Shown here: positions 16,531 through 25,784 of the stretch, one piece after another
Numbering within the stretch: the first letter of the stretch is position 1
How the letters are laid out: each line of letters opens with the position of its first letter
Origin: Marinobacter panjinensis
GTDB lineage: Bacteria; Pseudomonadota; Gammaproteobacteria; Pseudomonadales; Oleiphilaceae
Length of the DNA stretch: 64,000 nucleotides
Direction: 5' to 3'
Assembly: GCF_005298175.1 (NCBI RefSeq)
Contig: NZ_SZYH01000002.1
Span: 558,001-622,000 of the forward strand
Translations under genes and position numbers: made by a program
The notes under the pieces: model-generated
The model's database searches: none
The model's input: the letters and a program-made list of their open reading frames with translations, nothing else
What the model was told of the DNA's origin: nothing

Positions 16531-16719
16531 CTACTGCTTCTTGCAGGTTCTGACCCCGATCAGCGAGTAAGCCGGGCAGTTACCCATCAGTGCTGTTGCC
16601 AGCGGGATGATACCAATCCAGCCCCAGGCTGTCTGTGGTCCGACAAAGACCAGCGCCAGTAAAACGACGCCTACAATTGCCCGTATGGTGCGGTCTGCAG
16701 TTCCCATGTTTTTCGTCAT
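16531..16719 (-). CDS. DUF2892 (YgaP transmembrane-domain-like) protein
   Basis: A 62-residue membrane protein. After MTKNMGTADRTIR come two hydrophobic stretches (AIVGVVLLALVFVG and GWIGIIPLATALMG), then NCPAYSLIGVRTC, the conserved end of the DUF2892 family. This domain often follows a rhodanese in sulfur-handling proteins such as YgaP, but here it stands alone. It is divergent from a Crp/Fnr regulator and is a likely target of it. Confidence 0.88.
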   Translation of the reverse strand: MTKNMGTADRTIRAIVGVVLLALVFVGPQTAWGWIGIIPLATALMGNCPAYSLIGVRTCKKQ

Positions 16720-16750
16720 TTTTCCGTCTCCTTTGCTGAGTGATGACTTG

Positions 16751-16792
16751 ATGGTAGAGCAGCACCATTTCCGCCTTCAGTGATAAAGTCAC
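16751..16792. promoter_or_regulatory. Candidate operators between DUF2892 and Crp/Fnr genes
   Basis: The 111-base gap between divergent starts holds two short dyads: ATGGT-N8-ACCAT (16751-16768) and GTGA-TAAAG-TCAC (16780-16792). Either might bind the adjacent Crp/Fnr protein. Neither matches the E. coli CRP (N6) or FNR (TTGAT-N4-ATCAA) spacing, so the call is tentative. Confidence 0.3.
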
Positions 16793-16830
16793 ATTCAACT
16801 CCACATTGCCGCCGGACAGGATCAGGTTTT

Positions 16831-17451
16831 ATGGCCCGCCACAGCATGCTCGACAGTCTGAATGACACTCTGCGCAAGGAAACTCTGGAAAAAGCCCGCT
16901 TGATGCAGTTTCCGCCCGGGCAGATTCTGTTCAGCGCGGGGCAGCACTGTCAGGGGCTGCCGTTGGTTGTGGACGGTAGGGTCAAGGTGCAGATGACGGG
17001 GGTCTCCGGCCACAGCATTGTTCTCTACCGAATGGAGGCAGACGAAATCTGTACGCTTTCCATCGGTTGCCTGATGACGGGGCGGGCTTACCGTGCCGAG
17101 GCGGTAGTGGAGGAAGCTGCAGAGGCGCTGATGATCCCCCGTGGGGTATTCGACCGGCTGATGGACCAGTCTGCCGGGTTCCGGCTGGGGATCATGGAGT
17201 CCTATGGTCGCCGGCTGGATGATCTGATGCTGCTGGTGGAAGAGGTTGCTTTCCGCCGCATGGACAAGCGGCTTGAAGAGTGGCTGCTGAGTCGCGCTGC
17301 CCGTGGGCCGGTGGTCATTACCCATCAGGAACTGGCGGTGGAGCTCGGGACTGCCAGGGAGGTGGTAAGCCGCCTGCTGAAAGAGCTCGAAAGGCGCGAT
17401 ATGGTCAGATTGTCCCGTGGAAAGATTAAAGTGACAGGCCTGCTTCTCTGA
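16831..17451 (+). CDS. Crp/Fnr-family transcriptional regulator
   Basis: The 206-residue product has an N-terminal cyclic-nucleotide-binding-type beta-barrel (FPPGQILFSAGQHCQGLPLVVDGRVKV), a dimer helix, and a C-terminal winged helix-turn-helix (THQELAVELGTAREVVSRLL, about residues 160-180). The Fnr four-Cys iron-sulfur cluster set is not seen; cysteines occur in GQHCQG, EICTL and IGCLM, which may be redox-active. ATG 16831 fits the family start better than ATG 16780. It is divergent from the DUF2892 gene. The ligand is unknown. Confidence 0.85.
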   Translation: MARHSMLDSLNDTLRKETLEKARLMQFPPGQILFSAGQHCQGLPLVVDGRVKVQMTGVSGHSIVLYRMEADEICTLSIGCLMTGRAYRAEAVVEEAAEALMIPRGVFDRLMDQSAGFRLGIMESYGRRLDDLMLLVEEVAFRRMDKRLEEWLLSRAARGPVVITHQELAVELGTAREVVSRLLKELERRDMVRLSRGKIKVTGLLL

Positions 17452-17657
17452 TCCGTTAATACTTTCGTAGTGCGTTTCCCCTCTCGTTTACTCCCTTCCG
17501 GGCAATAAGTTGCCCAATTATCAGTACTTTCCACTAATTAATTACAATTAACTGTCGAGAAATTGACGAATTTTTAATTGGCATAATGACACCCTTCACA
17601 TCGATACTCGCCAGCGTTTTATAAAATTTCACAACTGCGACGAGATATTGGTGTTAA

Positions 17658-18059
17658 ATGAATATGAAACGCGTCATTAAAATGTCTAAGGCATGGATCG
17701 CCGCGCTTTTCATGGGAGTCGTGCTTACCGGCTGTGTGAGCGGCAGTTCTTCGGACAGTTCCGGCACGAGTTATGCCCAGGGACAGCAGTTTGCCGAACG
17801 CTCGGCATCCCTGAGCTGGAATGCGCCTGCAACCCGCGCGAACGGGGAGGGCATCAAGATGGGCGAGTTGTCCGGGTATGTGATCAGTTACGGTCAGGAT
17901 CCGGATGAGCTTACCGAGGCAGTTCGCATTGATGACGCCAATGTCATGGACTACACCATTAACAACCTGGATTACGGTACCTGGTATTTTACGATTCAGG
18001 TCGAAGACGTTGACGGCCTGGTGAGTGCGCCTTCAGAGCAGGTCAGTAAAACGATCTGA
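17658..18059 (+). CDS. Small lipoprotein with a fibronectin type III-like domain
   Basis: A positively charged N-terminus and hydrophobic stretch end in the lipobox LTGC, so Cys at about residue 26 should be lipidated. A Ser/Gly linker follows, then a beta-sandwich (ASLSWNAP, LSGYVISYGQDP, GTWYFTIQVEDVDGL) resembling an FN3 domain. Length 133. Function unknown; it is probably displayed in the envelope. The upstream 206 bases (17452-17657) are AT-rich and hold TATAAA at 17620, a possible -10. Its end overlaps the convergent kinase gene by 17 bases. Confidence 0.75.
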   Translation: MNMKRVIKMSKAWIAALFMGVVLTGCVSGSSSDSSGTSYAQGQQFAERSASLSWNAPATRANGEGIKMGELSGYVISYGQDPDELTEAVRIDDANVMDYTINNLDYGTWYFTIQVEDVDGLVSAPSEQVSKTI

Positions 18060-20619
18060 TGGGATGGGTGACCGGAAGTTTGAGGGTGAAGGCCGAGCCT
18101 TCTCCAAGCCGGGACTGGACATGAATCTCGCCCCGGTGCTTTTCAACGACCACATTGACGAACGAGAGCCCAAGACCGGTGCCATGGTTGCCGGATAGTT
18201 CACTGCTTTTCTGGCGCCGGTACCGGTCAAACAGATGGGGGAGTTCTTCCGGCGCAATGCCTTCCCCTTCATCACTGACGGTGAGGCACGCCTGATGGCC
18301 GGCCTGGTATACCTGGATGTTGATGGTGGACTGCGGCGGGCTGTATTGCACCGCGTTGGTCAGCAGGTTAATGACCGCCCGTTCCAGTAATTCCGCATTG
18401 CCCTTTAACCACAAGTCTTCGGTTCCCTGCAGTATCAACTGGATGCCTTTCTCCGCCGCCTGCTCGCTGACACTGTCCCGGGCATTTTCGACAATGGCCA
18501 GGAACTCACATTCGTAGAAGCGGGTTTCGGTCAGCTGTTCGGCTCTGGCCAGTTGCACGAACTCTTCCGCCAGGTGGTAGCTGCGCCTGGCCAGCCTGCC
18601 GAGCTGGTCCAGTTGTTCCGGTTCCACCTGGCCCTGGTTTCGTTTCAGTTGCTCAATCAGCGCCAGCTGTGACACCAGTGGGGAGCGTACATCGTGGGAA
18701 ATAAAGTCGATGGCCTCCCGGTGCTGGCGTTGTTGCTCCCGCAATTCCGAGATGTCGGAGATGTTGGCGATGATGCCACTCTGGTCGCTGTCCGGCAGCG
18801 AGAACGGTGCAAAGTGTATCAGGAAGTCCTTGTTGTGGATGCGCAGGTCCACGGTGCGGCTCTGGGCCAGGGTCAGCGTCTCGGAGACGGTTTCGTGCCA
18901 GGGCGGGGTTTCTCTCGGGTCGTGACCTTCCAGAAGCCGGGCCAGGGGCAGGCCATTCAGGCTTGGCATGGGTTCGCGGAACCATTCTTCGATGTGGCCA
19001 TTGGCAAAGCGGATTACCCCCAGCTCGTCGGTGACGATAATGCCGTCAGGCATGCGCTCGAAGCTGCGGCGTATGAACTTCTGCATCTGGCTCATGCGCT
19101 CTGTTGCAAGCCGGACGCGTTCGATTCGGGCAGATATGTTCTCTTTTGGACGGGGCTGGCCGTTCGGCGTATTGATGGCTGTCAGCGGCAGGCGGCGCAG
19201 GTATCGCTGGGTGGCCTCGCGGCTCAGATCGTTGGATAGCTTCAGGCCCAGTTTGTAGGTATGGCCGCCGCGGGTCAGGCTGATCCAACTCTGGCCGCCG
19301 ACATGAACCCATTCGCCGGGCTTGTCCAGGGGCGGAATGTCGGCTTCGGTCAGCCCGGAGGCGGTCAGTACGTCATCACCCTCGGTCAACAGCCAGCCTT
19401 CAGGCTGGAACAGGGCCTGGAAGTGGCTGAGCAGTTGTGGCGGGTGCCGGCGAGAAGGTTCCTGGAGGGTCATGGTAGGCCCCCTGGCCAGTTCGTCCAG
19501 TTGCCGGTTCAGAAAACGGTTGGTCATCGCCAGCCGCAGGGCGCTGGTCACTGGCAATGCCAGCAGCGGGACAATGATGGCATGGGATACCGGCAGCCAT
19601 AGCCGCCCGTAAAACAACAGCAATGCGTGTACGAGAGCCAGCACGACTACGCACGCAAGGCACAGCACCATGCTCCTTGCCGGCCGCATGCGGGGCAGGG
19701 CAACGGCCAGAACAATAATGGTGAACAGGGCCAGGCCAATGGCGGTGGATCTGGATACTTTTGATATCAGCTCCTCCTGAACCAGCGCCGAGTAGTTGTT
19801 GGCATGGAACTCCACCCCCGGCATGGGTTGATTAAGCCCGGAAAACGGGGTGGGCAGGATGTCGCCGAATCCTGGCGCCGTTGCGCCAACGAAGACGGTC
19901 TTGTCCCGGAAGGCTTCTGGCGCGGGCGGGCGCTCCAGTATCTCGGTGTAGGAATAAGACGGCAGTGTGCCGGCGCCACCGGCCAGTGGGATGGCCCTGT
20001 AATGCTGTCTTACATTGGTGTACGGCGCTATTTCGCCGGGCTTTTTGGCCGGCAGTGTTTTCCCGGAGGCGGCCAGGGCCAGGCTGGGCCATAGCTGGTC
20101 GCCAAGCCCGTTCAGCTGGTAAATGCCCCGTGCCAGGCCGTCTTCATCCAGCTCCACATGGGCATGCCCGAGTGCCGCGGCAGCGTCCGCCAGTTCGGCC
20201 ACGGGTAGCTGTTCGCTGATCAGGTAATTGCTGGTTGGTGGTGACAGGTGCAGCGGCAGAATAACGTTGCCATGGTTGCGTATGGCGCTCGCCAGTTCGG
20301 GGTCGTCCAGAGACGGTTCCGGGAACAGGATATCGAAAACGATGGTTTTCGCGCCGGCCTGGTGAAGTTTTTCGATGAGCCGTGCGTGGGTGGTGCGCGG
20401 CCAGGGCCAGCGGCCGAGGCGATCCATGCTCTGTTCGTCGATGGCGACCAGTACAACGTCGTCAGAGGCTTCCAACGGGTTGGCCGTAATCAGGGTGTCG
20501 TAAAGCCAGAAGTCCAGCCTCTGGGGAATAGAGGTGGCCTGCAGTAACAACAGTATGGTCAGCAGTGGCAGGCCGAGTGTCCACGGTGTTGTTTTTATTG
20601 GAAGCCAGTTCCGGGTCAT
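18043..20619 (-). CDS. CHASE2-PAS sensor histidine kinase
   Basis: Order of domains in 858 residues: transmembrane segment (about 14-30), extracytoplasmic CHASE2 (about 35-285, with VVLVAIDEQSM, WPWPRTTHARLI and VFVGATAPGFGDILPTPF), three transmembrane segments (about 292-310, 316-337, 341-360), PAS (about 515-620), HisKA with His642 in FISHDVRSPL, and HATPase with NLLTNAVQYS and GTGLGLS. It should sense an envelope signal and phosphorylate the response regulator two genes upstream. The middle gene encodes a LysM/FecR-like protein. The gap to that gene is 45 bases, so the three are probably one operon. Confidence 0.92.
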   Translation of the reverse strand: MTRNWLPIKTTPWTLGLPLLTILLLLQATSIPQRLDFWLYDTLITANPLEASDDVVLVAIDEQSMDRLGRWPWPRTTHARLIEKLHQAGAKTIVFDILFPEPSLDDPELASAIRNHGNVILPLHLSPPTSNYLISEQLPVAELADAAAALGHAHVELDEDGLARGIYQLNGLGDQLWPSLALAASGKTLPAKKPGEIAPYTNVRQHYRAIPLAGGAGTLPSYSYTEILERPPAPEAFRDKTVFVGATAPGFGDILPTPFSGLNQPMPGVEFHANNYSALVQEELISKVSRSTAIGLALFTIIVLAVALPRMRPARSMVLCLACVVVLALVHALLLFYGRLWLPVSHAIIVPLLALPVTSALRLAMTNRFLNRQLDELARGPTMTLQEPSRRHPPQLLSHFQALFQPEGWLLTEGDDVLTASGLTEADIPPLDKPGEWVHVGGQSWISLTRGGHTYKLGLKLSNDLSREATQRYLRRLPLTAINTPNGQPRPKENISARIERVRLATERMSQMQKFIRRSFERMPDGIIVTDELGVIRFANGHIEEWFREPMPSLNGLPLARLLEGHDPRETPPWHETVSETLTLAQSRTVDLRIHNKDFLIHFAPFSLPDSDQSGIIANISDISELREQQRQHREAIDFISHDVRSPLVSQLALIEQLKRNQGQVEPEQLDQLGRLARRSYHLAEEFVQLARAEQLTETRFYECEFLAIVENARDSVSEQAAEKGIQLILQGTEDLWLKGNAELLERAVINLLTNAVQYSPPQSTINIQVYQAGHQACLTVSDEGEGIAPEELPHLFDRYRRQKSSELSGNHGTGLGLSFVNVVVEKHRGEIHVQSRLGEGSAFTLKLPVTHPIRSFY

Positions 20620-20664
20620 GTGGCCTGCTGTCGGATGTCTAGGTGCAAAAAGATGCGCAACGGA

Positions 20665-22302
20665 TTATTCCAGAAATAATTCCCTCCCTGGTCCCCAGCG
20701 GCTTTCAAGAGGGCCATCAGAAAGCGCTTTCAGGCGCACAAAATACCGCCTTCCGGGAATCAGGCGCAAGGCCGCCGTGGTATCCGAGAGCGTAGCCTCT
20801 TTGATGATGTTGTTGAATCGGGGTTCTTCAGACAGCTGCAGGCGATACTCGGCAGCGGTATCCACCTTCTGCCAGAACACCCGCACCTGGCTGTCCACAT
20901 AGTTCACGCTGATGATGCGTACCGGCGGCAGCGTGCCGTTAACCACCAAGGTACGGGGCTCGCTGGTGGCAACGGAATTGCCGCCGGCTTCAGTAACCAC
21001 GCGCCAGTAATATTGCCCCGGCGAGAGCGGGCGTGATGGCAGTGCGCTCTGGTCTGGCGCCCACTCGCTGGTGGCTACGAGGTTGCCAAAGTCCTTGTCT
21101 GCCGCAATTTCAACCCGCGCCACTTCGTTCTCGCCATGGACCTGCCAGCGGAATTCCGGCATGTCATCGTTCACCGTGGCACCGGGTTGTGGCTGCTCCA
21201 GGGTAGCTGTGCGCGCCTGCAAATCCACCTCTACGCTCAGGATACCTGGCATGCCGGCAATGCCACGGCTGTCCAGCGCGGCCAGGTGAATGTCGTAGTT
21301 GCCGTTGTCCAGCAGGTCAATATTGAAACTGTCGCCGTTCACCCGACGGCTATCCATCCAGCGGCCGGATTCGGCATCGAAGATGTCCAACCGATGTGCA
21401 CTGGCGCCATTGGGCTGCCAGCTCAACTGCGCCGGCAACTGTTTCAGTTGGGGCGGCAGCGGATTGATGGCCGGTGCGGGCGGGAGTTGGCGGATACTCA
21501 TACCACCGACGCCCACCGTGGAAACGCTGGCGCTATAGCCGGCAGGAATGCGACGGGTTTTGCCGGGCGGGCCAAATGAGACTTCCCCTTCGGTGACCCG
21601 CAGATCCGTCTTGCCGGGTGAGGTTCTCAGGGTAAACATGGTGCCCCTGACAGCGGCTACGGCAGAGGGTGTTTCGATCTCGAAGCGGGAGCCGCCTTCA
21701 ATCACCGGTTTGACCTGGGTTTCGATTTCACCACGGTCCAGGCGCAGCCGGGTGTCCACCATACCGGATTTGCCGTACTGGGTGAGCCTGTTGAACGCCA
21801 GACGTGAATTCGGGGAAATTCTCACTACCGAGCCGTCGGCCAGTTCCACGGTGGCAGTGCCGGAGTGGGAGAGTATTTCATCACCAACCCGCACCAGCAT
21901 GTCGCTGGTCAGGGGGCGCTTGCGGCTATCGCTGCCGGAAATCAGCTGTACCTGGCCGGCAACAGAGCGCACGCGTGCCGGGTCGGGCTGGCGCTGGAGC
22001 CAGGCCAGCGGTATGCGCAGACTGTCGCCACTGCCGACCGTGGCCGCGTTGTCGATGCCGTTGTGCTGAAGCAGCCGGTTTGCCGGTACATTTCGTGCGA
22101 GCAGGATGTCGACGATTTCGTCAAAGCTTTCGCCCGGCCGTACGGTATAGACCCATTCAGGAACCGGAGTGGATTCAGCCATGTTGTTACCCGGTTGCGA
22201 ACCACGGGTAACGGACAGCTCAGCCTGCGCAGGAAGCGCGAACCATAGGCTGCTCAGCAGCAACGTAAACTGAGCCAGAGTGCGGGTGGAGCGTTGAATC
22301 AT
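20665..22302 (-). CDS. LysM- and FecR-domain exported protein with FN3-like repeats
   Basis: A signal peptide (MIQRSTRTLAQFTLLLSSLW, cleaved after about residue 27) leads to a LysM-like peptidoglycan-binding segment (VYTVRPGESFDEIV, about 50-102), a FecR domain (about 112-240, with VRVGDEILSHSGTATVELAD and AVAAVRGTMF), and FN3-like beta domains to residue 545. ATG 22302 follows the regulator's stop by one base, so coupling is likely. It may tether to peptidoglycan and report to the CHASE2 kinase; this is inference. FecR domains usually pass signals to anti-sigma partners, but none is visible here. Confidence 0.85.
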   Translation of the reverse strand: MIQRSTRTLAQFTLLLSSLWFALPAQAELSVTRGSQPGNNMAESTPVPEWVYTVRPGESFDEIVDILLARNVPANRLLQHNGIDNAATVGSGDSLRIPLAWLQRQPDPARVRSVAGQVQLISGSDSRKRPLTSDMLVRVGDEILSHSGTATVELADGSVVRISPNSRLAFNRLTQYGKSGMVDTRLRLDRGEIETQVKPVIEGGSRFEIETPSAVAAVRGTMFTLRTSPGKTDLRVTEGEVSFGPPGKTRRIPAGYSASVSTVGVGGMSIRQLPPAPAINPLPPQLKQLPAQLSWQPNGASAHRLDIFDAESGRWMDSRRVNGDSFNIDLLDNGNYDIHLAALDSRGIAGMPGILSVEVDLQARTATLEQPQPGATVNDDMPEFRWQVHGENEVARVEIAADKDFGNLVATSEWAPDQSALPSRPLSPGQYYWRVVTEAGGNSVATSEPRTLVVNGTLPPVRIISVNYVDSQVRVFWQKVDTAAEYRLQLSEEPRFNNIIKEATLSDTTAALRLIPGRRYFVRLKALSDGPLESRWGPGRELFLE

Positions 22303-22303
22303 T

Positions 22304-23029
22304 TCAGGCCTGTTCCGTAACAACTGCGTGTGCATCCGGGCCGGTGGCCTTCATGGCTTCGAGGCGATAGCCCCGCTGGTAGATAGTCTTGATCCGGAAC
22401 CCGTTCTCCGGGTTAAGGCCAAGCCTGCGCCGCAGACGACTCATATGAGTGTCCACGGTGCGGGTGTTGATATCCCGGGCCAGTCCCCACACGCGCTCAA
22501 GAAGCATTTCCCGGGTCAGTAGCCGGCCCTGGTTCTGGAACAGGAACAGGGTCAGGTCGAAATCTTTGTCGGTCAGGGTCAATACGTCTCCGTGAAGCGA
22601 AATGGTCCGCAGCTGGGTGTTGATTTCAAACGGGCCGTAGACCAGCACTTCTTTCTCGTTATCCGGGTTGGTGCGGCGGGCCAGGGCGTTGATGCGTGCC
22701 ACCAGTTCCGCTTCCCGCGCAGGCTTGCAGAGGTAGTCGTCAGCGCCGGCGTCCAGTGCCCGCACGATATCGGTTTCGCTGTCGCGCTGGGTCAGGAATA
22801 CCACCGGTATCTGCCAGTTAAGCTGTGCACGTACGTGTTCCAGAACGTCTATGCCGGTCATGTCGGGGATCTGCCAGTCCATCACCAGCAGGTCATAGCT
22901 GCGGTGAAGTACGGCGCTCAGAAACGACTGGCCGGAGGGAAAGCTGTCACAGTGATGGCCGCGTTCAGACAGAATGGACTGAATGTGCTGTGCCTGTTCG
23001 TGTTCGTCTTCAAGCAAAGCGATACGCAT
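22304..23029 (-). CDS. OmpR-family response regulator
   Basis: A receiver domain (phosphoacceptor Asp51 in VMDWQIPDMTG, conserved Lys in CKPAREAE) is followed by an OmpR/PhoB winged helix (DKDFDLTLFLFQNQG, ... RTVDTHMSRLRRRLGLNPE). Start ATG 23029 has GGGAG seven bases upstream; the frame runs up to 23380 but that part is not family-like. The product is 241 residues. It opens the operon with the LysM/FecR protein and CHASE2 kinase, which is its probable cognate sensor. Gene targets are unknown. Confidence 0.92.
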   Translation of the reverse strand: MRIALLEDEHEQAQHIQSILSERGHHCDSFPSGQSFLSAVLHRSYDLLVMDWQIPDMTGIDVLEHVRAQLNWQIPVVFLTQRDSETDIVRALDAGADDYLCKPAREAELVARINALARRTNPDNEKEVLVYGPFEINTQLRTISLHGDVLTLTDKDFDLTLFLFQNQGRLLTREMLLERVWGLARDINTRTVDTHMSRLRRRLGLNPENGFRIKTIYQRGYRLEAMKATGPDAHAVVTEQA

Positions 23030-23150
23030 TACACGTCTCCCGACATTAAAAAAAGCACTGTGAAGCTGAGGGCCCCGAATACACGCGGGGATAGAAATTA
23101 TTGAATACCGCGTCACATTATTACAAATTCGCAATTCGGCTTCAGTGTCG

Positions 23151-25316
23151 TTATGTAGTGTTGCGTAAACGGAGCGCAGGCTTGCCGTTGTCGTCGTCCA
23201 CTGTTTGTCGGCAGCCAGGGAAATTACTGCACCCCCAGAACCAGCCATTTTTGCCTTTTCTGCGAACCAGTGGTGAAAAACAGTGCGGACAGGGCACCGG
23301 CTTGTCGCTGGTGCCGTCTTGCGGGCTCTGATCTTCAATCTGCCGGGTGCCCTTGCAGTCCGGAAAACGTACGCAAGCATAGAAGGTGCCGAATTTGCCC
23401 TCTCGTTGGCGCATGGGGGAGCGGCATTTCGGGCAGTGGGGTTGCCCTTCGGTGGGCGCAGTGCTTTTTGCCTCAGGGCTCGGGGTGTTAATGAAGCCCC
23501 GAATCTGATCCTTGAGGTCTTTGATAAACTGGTTCGGGTTACCTTCGCCCCGGCGGATGCTCTCCAGGGTGGCTTCCCAGATTGCCGTCGTGTCCGGTTT
23601 ACTGATGGATTCCGGCAGGGAATCGATCAGCGCCTTGCCCTTGGGTGTCGAGCGGATATGGCGCTTGTCCCGGTACAGGTAGTCGCGGCGGAACAGGGTA
23701 TCGATAATGGCCGCCCGCGTTGCTTCCGTGCCCAGGCCATCGGTTTCACGCAGGGTTTTGCGCAGCTCCGGGTCGCTGACAAAGCGGGCGATGTTGGTCA
23801 TGGCCGACAGCAGGGTGGCGTCGGTGAAATATTGCGGCGGCTGCGTTTTACGCTCGGCGATCTCTACCGAGTCACACAGAATCGGGTCGCCTTTTTCCAG
23901 CCGGGGAAGGGGCGGTTTGGCAACTTCCTGCCGGCTTTCCCGTTGGCGGATTTCCAGGCCTTTCCAGCCCGGCTGCAATATCGCGGTTTCAGTAGCCCTG
24001 AAGGCGTGCTCGCCAATCTGGATGGCCAGTCTGCCTTCCCGGTGGACGGCATCGGCGCTGAACTGCATCAGGTAATAACGGCTGATCAGCTCGTAGATTT
24101 TCTGTTCCGCTTCGCTCAGTCGCCCGGAGGGAGCCTGCCTGGCGGTAGGGATAATGGCGTGGTGAGCATCCACCTTTTTATCGTTCCAGGCTTCGGTGCG
24201 GCGGTTAAGGTCTGCTGCCTCGCAGGCCGGTGCCAGTTCGCCCGCAACTTTCCCGATCGCCTTTATGACGTTCTGGCGCTGATCAAAGTGCCCCTCCGGC
24301 AGATAGCGGCAATCGGAACGGGGATAGGTGATCAACTGGTGGCGTTCGTAAAGGTTCTGGGCGGTATCAAGGACGTCTTTCGCACCCATGCGGAACAGCC
24401 GGCCGGCCTCAATCTGCAGGGCGGAAAGTGAGAGCGGCAGAGGCGAGGCTTCGTTGCGATCCCGGAAGCGGGATTCTGTAACCTTGCCCGGCCGTCCCTC
24501 AACGGCGGTGGCAATCTGCCTGGCTACGTCGCCATCCAGCAGGCGGTCTTCTTCATCCAGGTATCCCCGGTAGTGCTCCGAAGGCTGCCATCGTGCGCCG
24601 AAACTCTGCTGGTCGGCCTCTTCGTCCACTCCATGGCAGTGCGCCTGAATCCGGAAGAAGGGCTTGGGCTGAAAATTTTCGATGGTGTTGTCACGCGCCA
24701 CCACCAGCCCCAGCACCGGTGTTTGTACCCGCCCTACAGAATAGACACCCTGTTCGCCCTGCTGTTGATAAGAGAGGGTGTAGAAGCGCGTGAGGTTGAT
24801 GCCGTACAGCCAGTCTGCGCGCTGGCGCGCCAGTGCGGAGTGGGACAGGCGGCGGAATTCACGGTTGTCTTTAGGCGCATCGATGGCTTTTGCCACGGCC
24901 GCCGGAGTCAGGTCGTTGATCAGGATCCGTTGCACCGGGCAAGTGGCGCCGGCATAACGAATCACTTCGTCCACCAGCAACTGGCCTTCCCGGTCCGGGT
25001 CGCCGGCGTGGATAATGGTTTCTGCCTTGCGGATCAGCGACTCCAGCACTTGCAGTTGCTGGCGCACGGTGTCCTTGGGCGTTACCTCCCAGCGTTCGGG
25101 GAACAGGGGCAGGTCTTCCTGGCGCCATTTCTTCCAGCGGGGGTCGTACTGGGCGGGTTCTGCCGGCTCCAGCAGGTGGCCAATGCACCAGCTGACGGTG
25201 CAGGCACTGCTTCCTTCGCCACAACGGATCCAGCCGTTGCCCTTTTGATGGGGGGCAGGGAGGGCGGCAGCGATAGCCCGGCCCAGGCTTGGTTTTTCGG
25301 CAATATAAAGGCGCAT
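23151..25316 (-). CDS. topB: DNA topoisomerase III
   Basis: A type IA topoisomerase that relaxes and decatenates DNA through a 5'-phosphotyrosine link. The Toprim domain is at the start (MRLYIAEKPSLGRAIA, DPDREGQLLVDE). Active-site Tyr331 lies in LITYPRSDCRYLP. Two C-terminal four-cysteine zinc fingers follow (CPKC...C...C near 626 and CPHC...C...C near 668). The usual E. coli enzyme lacks this exact pair, but similar tails occur in related bacteria. ATG 25316 is the family start; upstream frame to 25421 is not. It is divergent from bolA. Confidence 0.93.
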   Translation of the reverse strand: MRLYIAEKPSLGRAIAAALPAPHQKGNGWIRCGEGSSACTVSWCIGHLLEPAEPAQYDPRWKKWRQEDLPLFPERWEVTPKDTVRQQLQVLESLIRKAETIIHAGDPDREGQLLVDEVIRYAGATCPVQRILINDLTPAAVAKAIDAPKDNREFRRLSHSALARQRADWLYGINLTRFYTLSYQQQGEQGVYSVGRVQTPVLGLVVARDNTIENFQPKPFFRIQAHCHGVDEEADQQSFGARWQPSEHYRGYLDEEDRLLDGDVARQIATAVEGRPGKVTESRFRDRNEASPLPLSLSALQIEAGRLFRMGAKDVLDTAQNLYERHQLITYPRSDCRYLPEGHFDQRQNVIKAIGKVAGELAPACEAADLNRRTEAWNDKKVDAHHAIIPTARQAPSGRLSEAEQKIYELISRYYLMQFSADAVHREGRLAIQIGEHAFRATETAILQPGWKGLEIRQRESRQEVAKPPLPRLEKGDPILCDSVEIAERKTQPPQYFTDATLLSAMTNIARFVSDPELRKTLRETDGLGTEATRAAIIDTLFRRDYLYRDKRHIRSTPKGKALIDSLPESISKPDTTAIWEATLESIRRGEGNPNQFIKDLKDQIRGFINTPSPEAKSTAPTEGQPHCPKCRSPMRQREGKFGTFYACVRFPDCKGTRQIEDQSPQDGTSDKPVPCPHCFSPLVRRKGKNGWFWGCSNFPGCRQTVDDDNGKPALRLRNTT

Positions 25317-25439
25317 AAGTCGGAAGCAATTGTCAGGTGGGGACGGAAGATGGCGCTTTGCCCCGATCCTGTCAAGGTAACACAGCGCTACGTGTAGTAG
25401 ACTGTTCCATAACACATTCAATCAGGAGCAGGCCTGTTT

Positions 25440-25784
25440 ATGTCTTTACAACAAGCCATTGAGCAAAAGCTCTCAAACGCGTTCGCCAGCCACCACCTCA
25501 TGGTTGAAAACGAGAGCCACAAACATAACGTGCCACCCAATTCGGAAACCCACTTCAAGGTGACTCTTGTGGCCCCGGAGTTCGAGGGGCAGGGCAAGGT
25601 GAAGCGGCACCAGTCAGTCTACCGTGTGCTGGCTGAAGAAATGGCCGGTGGTGTTCACGCGCTGGCGCTTCATGTCTATTCACCAAAGGAGTGGGAAGCG
25701 TCTGGCCAGCCAGCACCCGAATCCCCCAACTGCATGGGTGGGTCGAAGAATGATCCGGCGTTTTCATCCGGGGGTGGCCAATGA
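25440..25784 (+). CDS. bolA: BolA-family protein
   Basis: BolA proteins bind [2Fe-2S] clusters with monothiol glutaredoxins and influence cell shape and biofilm. The 114-residue product has the family core ENESHKHNVPPNSETHFKV, RHQSVYRVLAEEM and the conserved His in VHALALHVYSPKEW. A low-complexity tail (GGSKNDPAFSSGGG) follows. The gene overlaps the next start by four bases (ATGA) and lies in the divergent region with topB. Confidence 0.92.
   Translation: MSLQQAIEQKLSNAFASHHLMVENESHKHNVPPNSETHFKVTLVAPEFEGQGKVKRHQSVYRVLAEEMAGGVHALALHVYSPKEWEASGQPAPESPNCMGGSKNDPAFSSGGGQ

Noticed and set aside
22304..23380. 358-codon version of the response regulator
   Set aside because: The extra N-terminal part is not receiver-like; ATG 23029 has a good ribosome binding site and the canonical start.
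24573..25397. 274-codon open frame on +
   Set aside because: Antisense to topB, no recognisable protein features.
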